Shown here: piece by piece, positions 1-8,390 of the stretch
Layout of the letters: each line of letters opens with the position of its first letter
How positions within the stretch are numbered: position 1 is the first letter of the stretch
Origin: a virus
Reading direction: 5' to 3' (one strand)
DNA: 64,000 nt
Virus record (IMG/VR): IMGVR_UViG_3300021425_000032
Location: 1-64,000 of that record
The notes under the pieces: generated by a model
What the model was told of the DNA's origin: nothing
Databases searched by the model: none
Seen by the model: only the letters and a program-made list of their open reading frames with translations
Program-made: the position numbers and the translations under genes

Positions 1-2
1 AT

Positions 3-353
3 ACTGACGAAGAAGATATTTACGAAGCACAATATTGGACAAATAGGCTTGCTAAACAAGCAGCAACTGATATGATTTTCTATGGACGTATTGGTACAGG
101 TAATATGGATGCTATTTTAAGTGTAGGCCCAGAACAGCAAGCAGACATTTTAGCATTAACTATGAACTATAGTACACAATTACAAAGTTATAACTTGCAA
201 TTACAAAATGCTGCAGAAGAAAACTTAAAATTACAAGGCAAAGTTGACAACAAAGATTTGCTTGCACCAACAGATAAATACAGTAAGATAGAAAATCCAA
301 AACCAACAAACGGAGGCTCTGAGGAGACAATAAATGACATATATAATGTTTGA
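3..353 (+). CDS. Partial conserved phage protein, 5' end outside window
   Basis: The reading frame is open from the first bases of the window, so this is the C-terminal part of a longer protein. The first internal ATG is at 72, but codons before it (for example YEAQYW) read as normal protein. The visible part is hydrophilic and rich in Gln and Asn, with a likely helical stretch around the repeated LQxYNLQLQNA. I do not recognise a family. It overlaps the next gene by 20 bases and belongs to the block closed by the terminator at 893-929, so a virion-associated role is plausible but only inferred. Confidence 0.6.
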   Translation, partial: TDEEDIYEAQYWTNRLAKQAATDMIFYGRIGTGNMDAILSVGPEQQADILALTMNYSTQLQSYNLQLQNAAEENLKLQGKVDNKDLLAPTDKYSKIENPKPTNGGSEETINDIYNV

Positions 354-870
354 AACAGTTCCAGGTAATGATCCTAGACTAGTTCCTGAAATTGAAATTA
401 TAGGAAGTGATTGGCACTTTAGTTTTGCTAGAGTTACAGGAACTCCTCAAATTGATTGGCTAAATCCTACGACTATTACTGAAGATATGTTTCATGCACG
501 TATGTTTACTAATGCTCTAAATGGAGAAGTTGGTATTATGCGTAGTACAACTAACCCTGCAGATATTATTGAACCAACTAGTTTTGGTGATAATGATTAC
601 GAAAAGGTTGCATATAGATTAACTTCAATTGACGAAGCAAACACTGTAGCATTACTTAAAGCACAAATGCTTAATTGGGCAGAAAATAATTTTGATCAGG
701 ATGGAGGCTTAGTACAAATCAAAGCTCAAGTTCCAGGATTATCAAGATTAGAAGAAACTCAAACGTATATGTCTACATATTTTGAATGGGAGTGTGCGTT
801 TACAGCAGGTAAAGAAAAAGAACCTCAGTTTGAAACAACGAAGTTCACTCACACAACTTATCCAAATTAA
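334..870 (+). CDS. Conserved hypothetical protein
   Basis: A 178-residue acidic protein with no motif I recognise. The start at 334 has a good ribosome-binding site (GAGGAG at 320-325). A second ATG at 346 overlaps the upstream stop and could be used instead. Its C-terminal half has aromatic-rich segments (YMSTYFEWECAF). It is the last gene before a strong terminator, co-transcribed with the truncated gene upstream. Position at the edge of a structural block suggests a virion or assembly protein, but nothing in the sequence proves it. Confidence 0.7.
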   Translation: MTYIMFETVPGNDPRLVPEIEIIGSDWHFSFARVTGTPQIDWLNPTTITEDMFHARMFTNALNGEVGIMRSTTNPADIIEPTSFGDNDYEKVAYRLTSIDEANTVALLKAQMLNWAENNFDQDGGLVQIKAQVPGLSRLEETQTYMSTYFEWECAFTAGKEKEPQFETTKFTHTTYPN

Positions 871-892
871 TCACTTTACTTTTTAACAAAAA

Positions 893-929
893 GGTGCTAT
901 ACTAAGTATACAGTATAGTGCCTTTTTTT
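893..929 (+). terminator. Rho-independent terminator
   Basis: An 11-bp stem (GGTGCTATACT at 893-903 with AGTATAGTGCC at 912-922, one G-T wobble) closes an 8-base loop and is followed by seven T residues. It separates the upstream block from the tailoring operon that starts at 944. Confidence 0.9.
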
Positions 930-943
930 ATGGAAGAGAATAA

Positions 944-2659
944 ATGAGAAAAATTTTTAGTATTCCTCTAAATCCTAAGTTATCAAACGAACAATATGTA
1001 GAGTTTGTTAATTTTATTAGAGAGTACAAAGATCACATTAAAGATGTATATTTTACATGCAGAATTGCTCCGTTTGCACAAGATGCTATGGGCGATATCT
1101 TTGTACAAGATGAAGACTACAAGTTAGCCATTGAGCAAGCAGTGTTTGTACAACAACAAACAGGCGTCCCAGTGAGTGCTACATTTAATAACATTCAAGT
1201 CCCGCCTAGTCAAAAAAACTTAGATACATTTATAAAAAACTTTAAACCTGTTTACGATGCTGGTGTACGTATTGCAACTATTCCGCATACACATTGGATG
1301 GCAACAGGACAGATACAAAAAGCATTTCCTGAATTATACATAAAAAATACTATACTACGAGATGTTAGAGTAGCATCAGAAATTGTAAGTTTAGCAAAGT
1401 ACGGATTTGATTATATAAACCTTGACAGAGATCTTATGCGTGATAGAGACACGCTAAAAAGATTACTTGAAGCAAAAGTTTGGATTAAGGAAAATTACGG
1501 TAAAGACATACACTATAGTTTGTTAGCAAACGAAGGTTGCAAAGGCAACTGTCCAATGATGGTTGAACACTTTGAATATAATAATACTAGAGCAGGTCAA
1601 GAACCTCAATATTTTAATAACCCTATTAGTAGAGTAAGTTGTCCTAAGTGGGATGTTGATGATCCTAGCATACATTTAAAAACAGCCAATATTACTCCTT
1701 GGAGAGAAGATTGGGAAGAATACTTAGACGAACTAGGTATAGATGTTTTTAAAATGCACGGCCGTGAAGCAGTAAGTAGATTGTATGAAACAATGAATAT
1801 TGTAAAACGTTGGGCATCAGGTGAACCATTACTATACGACAACTTTGAAAAATATTTAGAAAGTACAAATCTTAAAGATAGGCCAATTGATGCTTGGCGT
1901 AAGAAAATTAAAAATTGTAAATTTGATTGTTGGGAATGCCATTTTTGTGATGACATTTACAAAGTAAAATCTAAAATTGAACACACAGACAAAGTTAAGC
2001 ATGTAGCAGAAAGCATATTAATAAGCGGTGTGCCAACTGTAAATACACGTATACCTGGACTTACAAGTCCTAGAGTACAAACTGTATTAAATCATATTGC
2101 AAGCGGATCTACACATTACATGGAAGTGGGCGTAGCACAAGGTGCAACATTTTGTGGAGCAATTAAAGATAATAATTTAAATGCTGTAGCAATTGATGAT
2201 TGGCAAAGTGATATACAACCTGCTGATCCAAATGCTCCAAGATTACCGCATAACGAAAAGGCTAATTTCTTAAAAAACTTAGACAGTTACAAACAAGAAA
2301 ATAATGTAGAAGTAATTGATAAAGATTTATTTGAAGCAGATGTGTCACAGTATAACGGTAAGATAGACATGTGGTTTTATGACGGACCACACGATGCAAC
2401 AAGTACTGAACAGGCTGTACTACATTATAAAAATGTGTTTGCTAAAGAGGCTGTGTTAATCTTTGATGATGCAAATTGGCAAGGTGTAGTTGAAGGTGCA
2501 AGAACCGGTATTAACAAAGCAGGCTTTGAAGTTGCATATGAAAAGATGCTATTGTGTGACGTAGAAGATTTAGAAAGTTGGTGGAATGGTTTGTATGTTG
2601 TTGTACTTGCTAAACCAGAAGAAGAATTAATATCAATAATAGAGGAAGTAGAATGGTAA
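944..2659 (+). CDS. U32-peptidase-like / SAM methyltransferase fusion
   Basis: A 571-residue two-domain protein. Residues 1-340 resemble the peptidase U32 family, TIM-barrel proteins with Fe-S clusters that includes RNA hydroxylases and UbiU/UbiV. The segment around residues 260-275 (LDELGIDVFKMHGRE) matches the family signature, and seven Cys lie in cluster-like spacing (C199-x3-C203, C233, C325-x3-C329-x2-C332-x2-C335). Residues 390-560 look like a class I methyltransferase of the Methyltransf_24 type, with glycine-rich motif EVGVAQGATF near 394 and acidic FYDGPHD and IFDDANW segments. It leads an operon with a halogenase and an oxygenase (8-base overlap with the halogenase). Domain assignment is by eye; the substrate is unknown, RNA or a small molecule being equally possible. 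Confidence 0.65.
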   Translation: MRKIFSIPLNPKLSNEQYVEFVNFIREYKDHIKDVYFTCRIAPFAQDAMGDIFVQDEDYKLAIEQAVFVQQQTGVPVSATFNNIQVPPSQKNLDTFIKNFKPVYDAGVRIATIPHTHWMATGQIQKAFPELYIKNTILRDVRVASEIVSLAKYGFDYINLDRDLMRDRDTLKRLLEAKVWIKENYGKDIHYSLLANEGCKGNCPMMVEHFEYNNTRAGQEPQYFNNPISRVSCPKWDVDDPSIHLKTANITPWREDWEEYLDELGIDVFKMHGREAVSRLYETMNIVKRWASGEPLLYDNFEKYLESTNLKDRPIDAWRKKIKNCKFDCWECHFCDDIYKVKSKIEHTDKVKHVAESILISGVPTVNTRIPGLTSPRVQTVLNHIASGSTHYMEVGVAQGATFCGAIKDNNLNAVAIDDWQSDIQPADPNAPRLPHNEKANFLKNLDSYKQENNVEVIDKDLFEADVSQYNGKIDMWFYDGPHDATSTEQAVLHYKNVFAKEAVLIFDDANWQGVVEGARTGINKAGFEVAYEKMLLCDVEDLESWWNGLYVVVLAKPEEELISIIEEVEW

Positions 2660-4161
2660 GAAAGATAGTTATATTTGGCGGCGGCACAAGCGGATGGCTT
2701 ACAGCTGCTTACTTAACTAATAATTTAGTAGACCCTGTTGAAATACAACTAATTGAAGATGCTTCAAAAGGACCAATTGGTGTGGGAGAAGGAACACAAC
2801 CACTTACGGCATCGTTCTTATACAAGTGTGGTATTAGTGCTAAAGACTGGATGAAGCCTAGTAATGCATCATTTAAATATGGTGTAGAATTAACAGGTTG
2901 GAATGACGAACCTTATTTTGTTGACAATGATGTAGTTGACAATGTTTTACCAGCACCTCATCTTCCTGTAAGTAAATATTTTATTGACAAGCCGTATAGT
3001 GAATTTAAAAAGTGGCATCCTGCATATAGACTAGCAAAGAATAATACTGCTACAAAAATTGATAGTGAAACTGATATTAATTTTAATGTAGGACTAGATA
3101 GTTACGGTGCTGTACATTTTAGTGCATACGATATTATTGATACAATTAAAAAGTTAATATTAGATAGAATTGATTACGTTGATACTAAGATCACACAAGT
3201 TGGTAATGATGCAACTGGTATAACTAAACTTATAGACGAAACTGGCAAAGAGTATACTGGAGACTTGTATATAGACTGTAGCGGATTTCAATCTTTGCTG
3301 TTAGGTAAAACTTTAAAAGAGCCGTATATAAGTTACAACAAATGGCTACTCAACGATAGTGCTGTTGCTATGCCAAAACAGTATACTGATCCGGAAGAAG
3401 AATGTTTTCCTTATACTAAAGCAACTACTATGAATGCTGGATGGAGATGGACTATTCCTACATACCATCGTATTGGTAACGGATATGTTTATAGTTCTAA
3501 ACATATTACTCCTGAAGAAGCCGAGGCAGAATTACGTGAAGCAATTGGCGAATACGATGCTCCTGCAAATCATTTAAAAATGCGTATAGGCTCGCACGAA
3601 AATGTTGCTGTAAAAAATGTTCTTGCTGTAGGCCTTTCAGCTGGATTTATAGAACCCTTAGAAGCAACAGGTATTACATTTACTACAGCACTAGTTACAT
3701 CTTTTGCTGACTTAATGAATCGTACAGGTAACGTGTGGGACGATGGACCAAAGTCGATGATTAATAGAGGCTTTTATGAAATGAGTATAGAAATACTAAC
3801 CTTCATATATGCACACTATTATTTTAGTAATAGAAATGACACACCATATTGGCAAGAAATAAGATCAAAGACATTAGACGAACTTCCGGCAGATGCTAGA
3901 ATGATGATGAGTCAGTATTATCCTAAATTACAAGACTTTATATTCTTTACGCCTGGTAGTATGTTTAGTAGTATTCAATGGTGGTCAATGTTACATGCAG
4001 GCGGTGCATATCCAAATGAAAAATGTGAGCTGTCAGAACAACAAAAGAAATATGTTGAACACTTTATGAAAGTACAAGATGTAAGGGTTGATAGTGCCAA
4101 AGAGTTATTTGGCAATCACTATAAATTTTTAGATAAATGGTACAAAGAATGGCAAGAGTAA
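2653..4161 (+). CDS. Flavin-dependent tryptophan-halogenase family protein
   Basis: A 502-residue FADH2-dependent halogenase. It has the Rossmann motif GGGTSGW (residues 9-15), GVGEGTQP (43-50), the conserved Lys of the NASFK segment (K75), the signature WRWTIP (264-269) that blocks NADPH use in this family, and GLSAGFIEPLEATG (327-340). All hallmark motifs are intact and the length is normal, so activity is likely. A marine cyanophage halogenase of this family (VirX1 of phage Syn10) has been shown to iodinate diverse substrates, so this may be a relative. It overlaps both neighbours and sits in an operon with a methyltransferase fusion and an oxygenase. The substrate cannot be read from sequence; no flavin reductase is seen nearby. 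Confidence 0.92.
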   Translation: MVRKIVIFGGGTSGWLTAAYLTNNLVDPVEIQLIEDASKGPIGVGEGTQPLTASFLYKCGISAKDWMKPSNASFKYGVELTGWNDEPYFVDNDVVDNVLPAPHLPVSKYFIDKPYSEFKKWHPAYRLAKNNTATKIDSETDINFNVGLDSYGAVHFSAYDIIDTIKKLILDRIDYVDTKITQVGNDATGITKLIDETGKEYTGDLYIDCSGFQSLLLGKTLKEPYISYNKWLLNDSAVAMPKQYTDPEEECFPYTKATTMNAGWRWTIPTYHRIGNGYVYSSKHITPEEAEAELREAIGEYDAPANHLKMRIGSHENVAVKNVLAVGLSAGFIEPLEATGITFTTALVTSFADLMNRTGNVWDDGPKSMINRGFYEMSIEILTFIYAHYYFSNRNDTPYWQEIRSKTLDELPADARMMMSQYYPKLQDFIFFTPGSMFSSIQWWSMLHAGGAYPNEKCELSEQQKKYVEHFMKVQDVRVDSAKELFGNHYKFLDKWYKEWQE

Positions 4162-4724
4162 ATTTATTTAGATCAGATTTTTTTGTTAGTAAAGTAGGTA
4201 ATGAGGATCAGGTTACTAAGTTAAAAGAACAAATGCTATTAGCACAACAAAACAATGTTGACGAAATTGCAAACAGTAATGATCGTTGCTGGCGTAGTAC
4301 TGTTAAGTATGAAAATATTGATTGGCTGTTAGACGGCGTCAAAGAGCTTGCAGAAGAAGCAATAGACTATTATAGTAGTTTAGATAGCACATTTAAAAGA
4401 CATATAGTTGAAAGACATATTAGTTTAGATTACTGGTCAAATATTAATAAGCCTGCAAGTAAAAATGTTTTGCATAATCATGTAGCAGATAGTTTTGCCG
4501 CTGTATATTACGTGCAAGGTACAAGAACAGGACCATTAAAATTTATAAATCCAGCAAATGTTTTAAATGATTGTAATACAATTAGTCCGTTTGTGCGTGA
4601 AGTTTTGGTTCACCCTCACGATGGCGAGTTGATATTATGGCCTGCTTGGGTTCCACATGAAGTAGAAGTAAATCAATCAGATAGAGACAGAATGAATATT
4701 GCATTCACACTACAGGTAGGTTAA
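4149..4724 (+). CDS. 2OG-Fe(II) oxygenase-like protein
   Basis: About 191 residues, read from the ATG at 4149, which overlaps the halogenase end. The second half fits the putative 2OG-Fe(II) oxygenase family (TIGR02466-like): LHNHVADSFAAVYYVQG gives the proximal His residues, and LILWPAWVPHEVEVNQSDRDRMNIAFT gives the distal His and the Arg that binds 2-oxoglutarate. It would use a double-stranded beta-helix to hydroxylate an unknown substrate. It lies directly between the halogenase and the first DUF6065-like protein, with its stop overlapping the next start, so it probably acts in the same pathway. Confidence 0.75.
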   Translation: MARVNLFRSDFFVSKVGNEDQVTKLKEQMLLAQQNNVDEIANSNDRCWRSTVKYENIDWLLDGVKELAEEAIDYYSSLDSTFKRHIVERHISLDYWSNINKPASKNVLHNHVADSFAAVYYVQGTRTGPLKFINPANVLNDCNTISPFVREVLVHPHDGELILWPAWVPHEVEVNQSDRDRMNIAFTLQVG

Positions 4725-5461
4725 TGTTTAAGAAAAAAGATAAAATAGAATTTTTTAGTAAGATAGCAGGCGTAGCAGAAGCGTTTCCTATTATTCCTGC
4801 TAAAGATTTTCGTCCTAAATGGATGTCTCGATGTAAACAAAATTACGTAGATAATAAAGATAGAAATTTACCTAGTCACTTATATCAATGTCCTGGTATA
4901 TTTGATTTGTATAATTACGGATTTATATTACCTTTATGGCATGATGTAATTATAAAAACACAAGCAGGACAGCAAGGATTTCAATACATTAATCCTAGCG
5001 AAACACTTTCAAAATTATTAGAAGGCGATCCTGTTGCTAGTCAGCCACCGGATATATCAAAATGGTTACCAAAAAGACCACACAGTATAGAAGCAATAGT
5101 AAAATTTAATACACCGTGGCATGTAGTTGCACCAAAAGGTGTAAAGTTCTTAATTACTCCTGTAGCATACAGCGATAGTTATGAATTTGAGTCTAGTATA
5201 GGTGTATTAGATCCTTCAATTAATACGGAATTAAATATACAAGGTTACTGGAATATACCAAACGGAGAACGAAAACTTACAGCAGGAACTCCAATTGCAC
5301 ATATTATTCCATTGACAGAAGAAAAATATGATCATATAATAAGAGATATGACCGAAGAAGATTGGAAGTTTTTTAGAAAGAGACTTTTTTGGGGGACTCA
5401 CTCTTTTAAACATAACAAAGCTCTAATAAAGAGCATGTACAAAAAGCATTTTGGGAGATAA
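4724..5461 (+). CDS. DUF6065-like protein, paralogue 1
   Basis: A 245-residue protein that shares its whole layout with the gene at 5867-6631: a basic start followed by KIEF, a PIIPAK segment near residue 22, a CPGIxxxxxxGxIL motif, a VKFNTPWHVVAPKG segment, and a late G-T-P-(I/L)-A motif. These features resemble the DUF6065 family, whose function is unknown. It starts inside the stop of the oxygenase gene (TAATG) and is clearly in the halogenase operon. A tailoring or carrier role is inference from neighbourhood only. Confidence 0.7.
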   Translation: MFKKKDKIEFFSKIAGVAEAFPIIPAKDFRPKWMSRCKQNYVDNKDRNLPSHLYQCPGIFDLYNYGFILPLWHDVIIKTQAGQQGFQYINPSETLSKLLEGDPVASQPPDISKWLPKRPHSIEAIVKFNTPWHVVAPKGVKFLITPVAYSDSYEFESSIGVLDPSINTELNIQGYWNIPNGERKLTAGTPIAHIIPLTEEKYDHIIRDMTEEDWKFFRKRLFWGTHSFKHNKALIKSMYKKHFGR

Positions 5462-5463
5462 TA

Positions 5464-5874
5464 ATGCCACTTATAGAACATCATACAGACGAGTTTGTTA
5501 CTTATAAACAAGAACTAAGAGAGGCAAAAGACCAGTACACACATAGAAAAGTGCAAAAAGATAGAATTAAACATGTAGGTTGGTTTAATGCATGTCTTAG
5601 CCAAAAAGATATTATAATTACTTTTAAAGGCGCAAAACAAACACAAGTAGTTGCAAGTAAAAACGGTAGTGGTGTAAGTCCGTTGCCAGAACCACCAATT
5701 ACTATTGAAAATGTTCTTGGCGAAGATGAAGAACAAATTCAACACATTGTATTTTATTCACAACCAGATGGTGAAGTTCATGTAGTGCATATAGACGATG
5801 TAATCTGTTGGACTGTAACTAACTCTATGATGAATCAAATAGATAAAATTTATAAAGGCAAAGTTCGTGTTTAA
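5464..5874 (+). CDS. Conserved hypothetical protein
   Basis: A 136-residue protein lying between the two DUF6065-like paralogues. The N-terminal third is charged and likely helical; the rest suggests beta structure (HVGWFNACLSQKDIIITF, IVFYSQPDGEVHVVHI). I recognise no family. It starts three bases after the upstream stop and its stop overlaps the GTG start of the next gene. Placement between duplicated genes suggests it works with them. Confidence 0.7.
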   Translation: MPLIEHHTDEFVTYKQELREAKDQYTHRKVQKDRIKHVGWFNACLSQKDIIITFKGAKQTQVVASKNGSGVSPLPEPPITIENVLGEDEEQIQHIVFYSQPDGEVHVVHIDDVICWTVTNSMMNQIDKIYKGKVRV

Positions 5875-6631
5875 TTGGTTTAAGAAAAAACCTAAAATAG
5901 AATTTGTATCTTTGTTCCCTGAGGTACAACAAATTATGCCTATTGTACCTGCTAGTAAAGTTAAGTTTGATTGGGTTAAACCAGCAATTGACGATTGGAA
6001 AAAAGTACAAGCAGAAAGTAAAAATACGCCTGTAAAAACAACTCATATTGCACGTTGTCCCGGCATTCATAAAATTATGCGAGAAGGTTGGATATTGCGT
6101 AGCTGGTGTGATTTTACAATCAAAACCGACGGTGACGGCAAACGCTTTCAATGGGGATCACCAGTATCGCAAGCCAGTATGGATGCAGATCATATTTGGA
6201 AGTGGGACTATCTTTCACATCATACAGAATCTATTTTTGGTCAAACAAATAGATCTAATACACTAGATACGATTATTAAAGTACAATCACCGTGGATGGT
6301 TTATATTCCAAAAGGATACAATTTACTTTGTATGCCTATACCATATCCAGACAATCATAGTTTTACAGCGGCTTCAGGATTTCTTGACGGAGATGAAGGA
6401 CCAAATTTCCTAAATGTTCAACTATATTGGCACGAATTAAATGACACAGTTAAAATTCCTGCAGGCACACCGTTGGCAATGTACATGTTAATTAAAAAAG
6501 ATAAAATAGAAGCAAACGTAAGATCTGTAGAAGATAAAGATATTAAAAATTTACGTTTAAGAAGTACTATATTAGACAATAAATTTATTGTGGACTATAA
6601 ACCATTAAAGGAAGTAAAGTGGCATGAGTAG
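5867..6631 (+). CDS. DUF6065-like protein, paralogue 2
   Basis: A 254-residue paralogue of the protein at 4724-5461, with the same order of motifs (KIEF, PIVPASK, ARCPGIHKIMREGWIL, VQSPWMVYIPKG, PAGTPLAMY). It begins with GTG, overlapping the previous gene's stop; the equivalent position in paralogue 1 is ATG, and both begin with Met-Phe followed by basic residues, which supports this start. The two copies have diverged well beyond recent duplication. Function unknown. Confidence 0.7.
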   Translation: MFNWFKKKPKIEFVSLFPEVQQIMPIVPASKVKFDWVKPAIDDWKKVQAESKNTPVKTTHIARCPGIHKIMREGWILRSWCDFTIKTDGDGKRFQWGSPVSQASMDADHIWKWDYLSHHTESIFGQTNRSNTLDTIIKVQSPWMVYIPKGYNLLCMPIPYPDNHSFTAASGFLDGDEGPNFLNVQLYWHELNDTVKIPAGTPLAMYMLIKKDKIEANVRSVEDKDIKNLRLRSTILDNKFIVDYKPLKEVKWHE

Positions 6632-6848
6632 TTTTCATAAGGTAGAAATTAGTTTATATGCAAATAAAGATACTAAGTTTATGAATGATGCACATGCACA
6701 TTGGCTAAACTATTCTGTACAGCATAGACGTATGGCAGGCTTTAGAATAAAAATAAGCCATTGTAAACAGTTTGTAACAATGAATGACGAAGAAGCATTT
6801 AAGTATTTCTTAGATACTTGGAAACATTACAAGCGAGTCATATACTAA
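6624..6848 (+). CDS. Small conserved hypothetical protein
   Basis: A 74-residue basic protein, rich in His and Lys, overlapping the end of the DUF6065-like gene by 8 bases. It has no Cys pair and no membrane segment. It is the last gene of the tailoring operon, just ahead of the late promoter at 6855. No family recognised. Confidence 0.65.
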   Translation: MSSFHKVEISLYANKDTKFMNDAHAHWLNYSVQHRRMAGFRIKISHCKQFVTMNDEEAFKYFLDTWKHYKRVIY

Positions 6849-6854
6849 ACTACA

Positions 6855-6862
6855 GATAAATA
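6855..6862 (+). promoter_or_regulatory. Late promoter GATAAATA
   Basis: GATAAATA, a T4-type late promoter element, lies 23 bases before the start of the fibre gene at 6886. It is flanked by an inverted CTACAG / CTGTAG pair. A normal ribosome-binding site (AGGA) lies between promoter and start, so this transcript has a leader. Confidence 0.7.
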
Positions 6863-6885
6863 CTACTGTAGATTAGGATAATAAT

Positions 6886-8385
6886 ATGGCATCAAATTCA
6901 GCACCAGTAGTAGATAGAATACGCATTATACCAAGGCCTGACGATTTTTTAGATCGTAATGTAGGATCAAGTGGCGAAGTTTTCTTTGACAAGCAAGCAA
7001 ACACACTAAGAGTTTATAGTGGAAAACTAGCCGGCGGCTACACTGTTGTTACTGAAGATAATTTAGCAAGAAATATTGCTAACGCTAAGGTTGCAACTGT
7101 TAACTATGCTGTTACTATTGCATCAGCACAGGGCGACGATGTTGGAAACAAATATGTACTTAATGGAGTTTATAAACCAGACTTAAATCTTGTTATAGGT
7201 TACACATATGTATTTGATCAAACAGACCTAACTAACGTTTATTATCCAAATGCCAATGGCAGTACACTTAACGAACACCAACTTGCATTTTCAACTTCAC
7301 CTAATGGTGAGTTAGATGCAGGGCAAACAGCATACGAAGATAATGTAAGATATTTTATAAACGACGATCCTGTAACAAGAGCTGTATACTACGACAGATT
7401 TAATGAAGCAATAACTCGTCAAGTTCAAATTACAATTACAACAGATACGCCTACCACACTCTATTACTGGTGTAAAAATCATACCGGTATGGGCGGATCA
7501 ATTACTGTTGCTGAACCAGGAACAGGATCTGCAAGTGGAGGAGCAAATGTTGAAGTTTCAGATACTGCACCAGCAGAGCCAACACAAGGTACTATTTGGT
7601 TTGACAGTACTAATGGTAAAATATTTGTATACGTAACAGATGAAGATAGTAGTCAATGGGTACAGCCTACAGTGCCACTACCATCAGTTAATACATTTAA
7701 AAATGTTAGTGTTACTGGTGGGTCAACACTTGTAGCAAGTGGTAATAACGATACTATAAACTTTGCACCAGGTGCAAATGTAACATTAGATGTTGACGGT
7801 GCTACAAATACAATTACAATAAACAGTTCGGGCGGCGGCGGTAGCACTTACGACCAAAGTCTTAACACTACTGATGACGTAACATTTGATGACTTAACAG
7901 CAACAGGTACATTAACAGCAAATAGTGTAAACGCATCATCAATACAAAATACAGGAGTAGGTGCTCCGTCATTTACTAGTGCCAGCACAATCTCATTTAA
8001 TGCCGCAGATGGTGTTAATATAGAAAATATTTTACTAACAAATGAAGTTATTACACGATATGACGACCCAGGTACTACTGTCGCTATTAGTTACGATCAA
8101 GGACCAGTTTACTATCTTACAAATTTAACAGGTTCTACTAGTTTATCTCTTACTAATGTTCCTGAAACAAATGATAGAGCAAATAACATAGCAGTAGTAA
8201 TTCAACAAACAGGTACTCCGCAAACATTACAATTTTTAACCATCAATGGTAATTTAGTAGCAATTGAATGGTTAGACGGAACTATTCCAGCTGGTGTAGC
8301 AAGTAAAAAACAAGTGTTTTCTTTAAGTATGTTAAAAGTCGACGGAACATGGATGGCGTTTGGTAGTGCAGCAACTTATGGATAA
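6886..8385 (+). CDS. Tail-fibre/adhesin-like structural protein with cupredoxin-like domain
   Basis: A 499-residue low-complexity protein rich in Thr, Ser, Asn and Gly, typical of phage fibres. Residues 70-210 look like a cupredoxin fold: a HQLAFSTSPNG segment gives one His and a later CKNHTGMGG gives Cys-x2-His-x2-Met, together the usual type 1 copper ligand set. After a Gly/Ser linker come beta-rich segments and the fibre-like phrase SLNTTDDVTFDDLTATGTLTA. It is the first gene of a late operon with the beta-propeller, protease and second fibre proteins. Copper binding is inference; many phage proteins may keep the fold without metal. Confidence 0.75.
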   Translation: MASNSAPVVDRIRIIPRPDDFLDRNVGSSGEVFFDKQANTLRVYSGKLAGGYTVVTEDNLARNIANAKVATVNYAVTIASAQGDDVGNKYVLNGVYKPDLNLVIGYTYVFDQTDLTNVYYPNANGSTLNEHQLAFSTSPNGELDAGQTAYEDNVRYFINDDPVTRAVYYDRFNEAITRQVQITITTDTPTTLYYWCKNHTGMGGSITVAEPGTGSASGGANVEVSDTAPAEPTQGTIWFDSTNGKIFVYVTDEDSSQWVQPTVPLPSVNTFKNVSVTGGSTLVASGNNDTINFAPGANVTLDVDGATNTITINSSGGGGSTYDQSLNTTDDVTFDDLTATGTLTANSVNASSIQNTGVGAPSFTSASTISFNAADGVNIENILLTNEVITRYDDPGTTVAISYDQGPVYYLTNLTGSTSLSLTNVPETNDRANNIAVVIQQTGTPQTLQFLTINGNLVAIEWLDGTIPAGVASKKQVFSLSMLKVDGTWMAFGSAATYG

Positions 8386-8390
8386 TTGCT

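Noticed and set aside
1606-1956. Long antisense frame inside the U32/methyltransferase gene
   Set aside because: Frame composition follows the sense gene; similar antisense frames occur in many of the AT-rich genes and show no domain.
7537-7640. Internal GGAGGAG followed by ATG in the fibre gene
   Set aside because: The out-of-frame ORF is 29 codons with ordinary composition and no membrane or motif signal; treated as chance.
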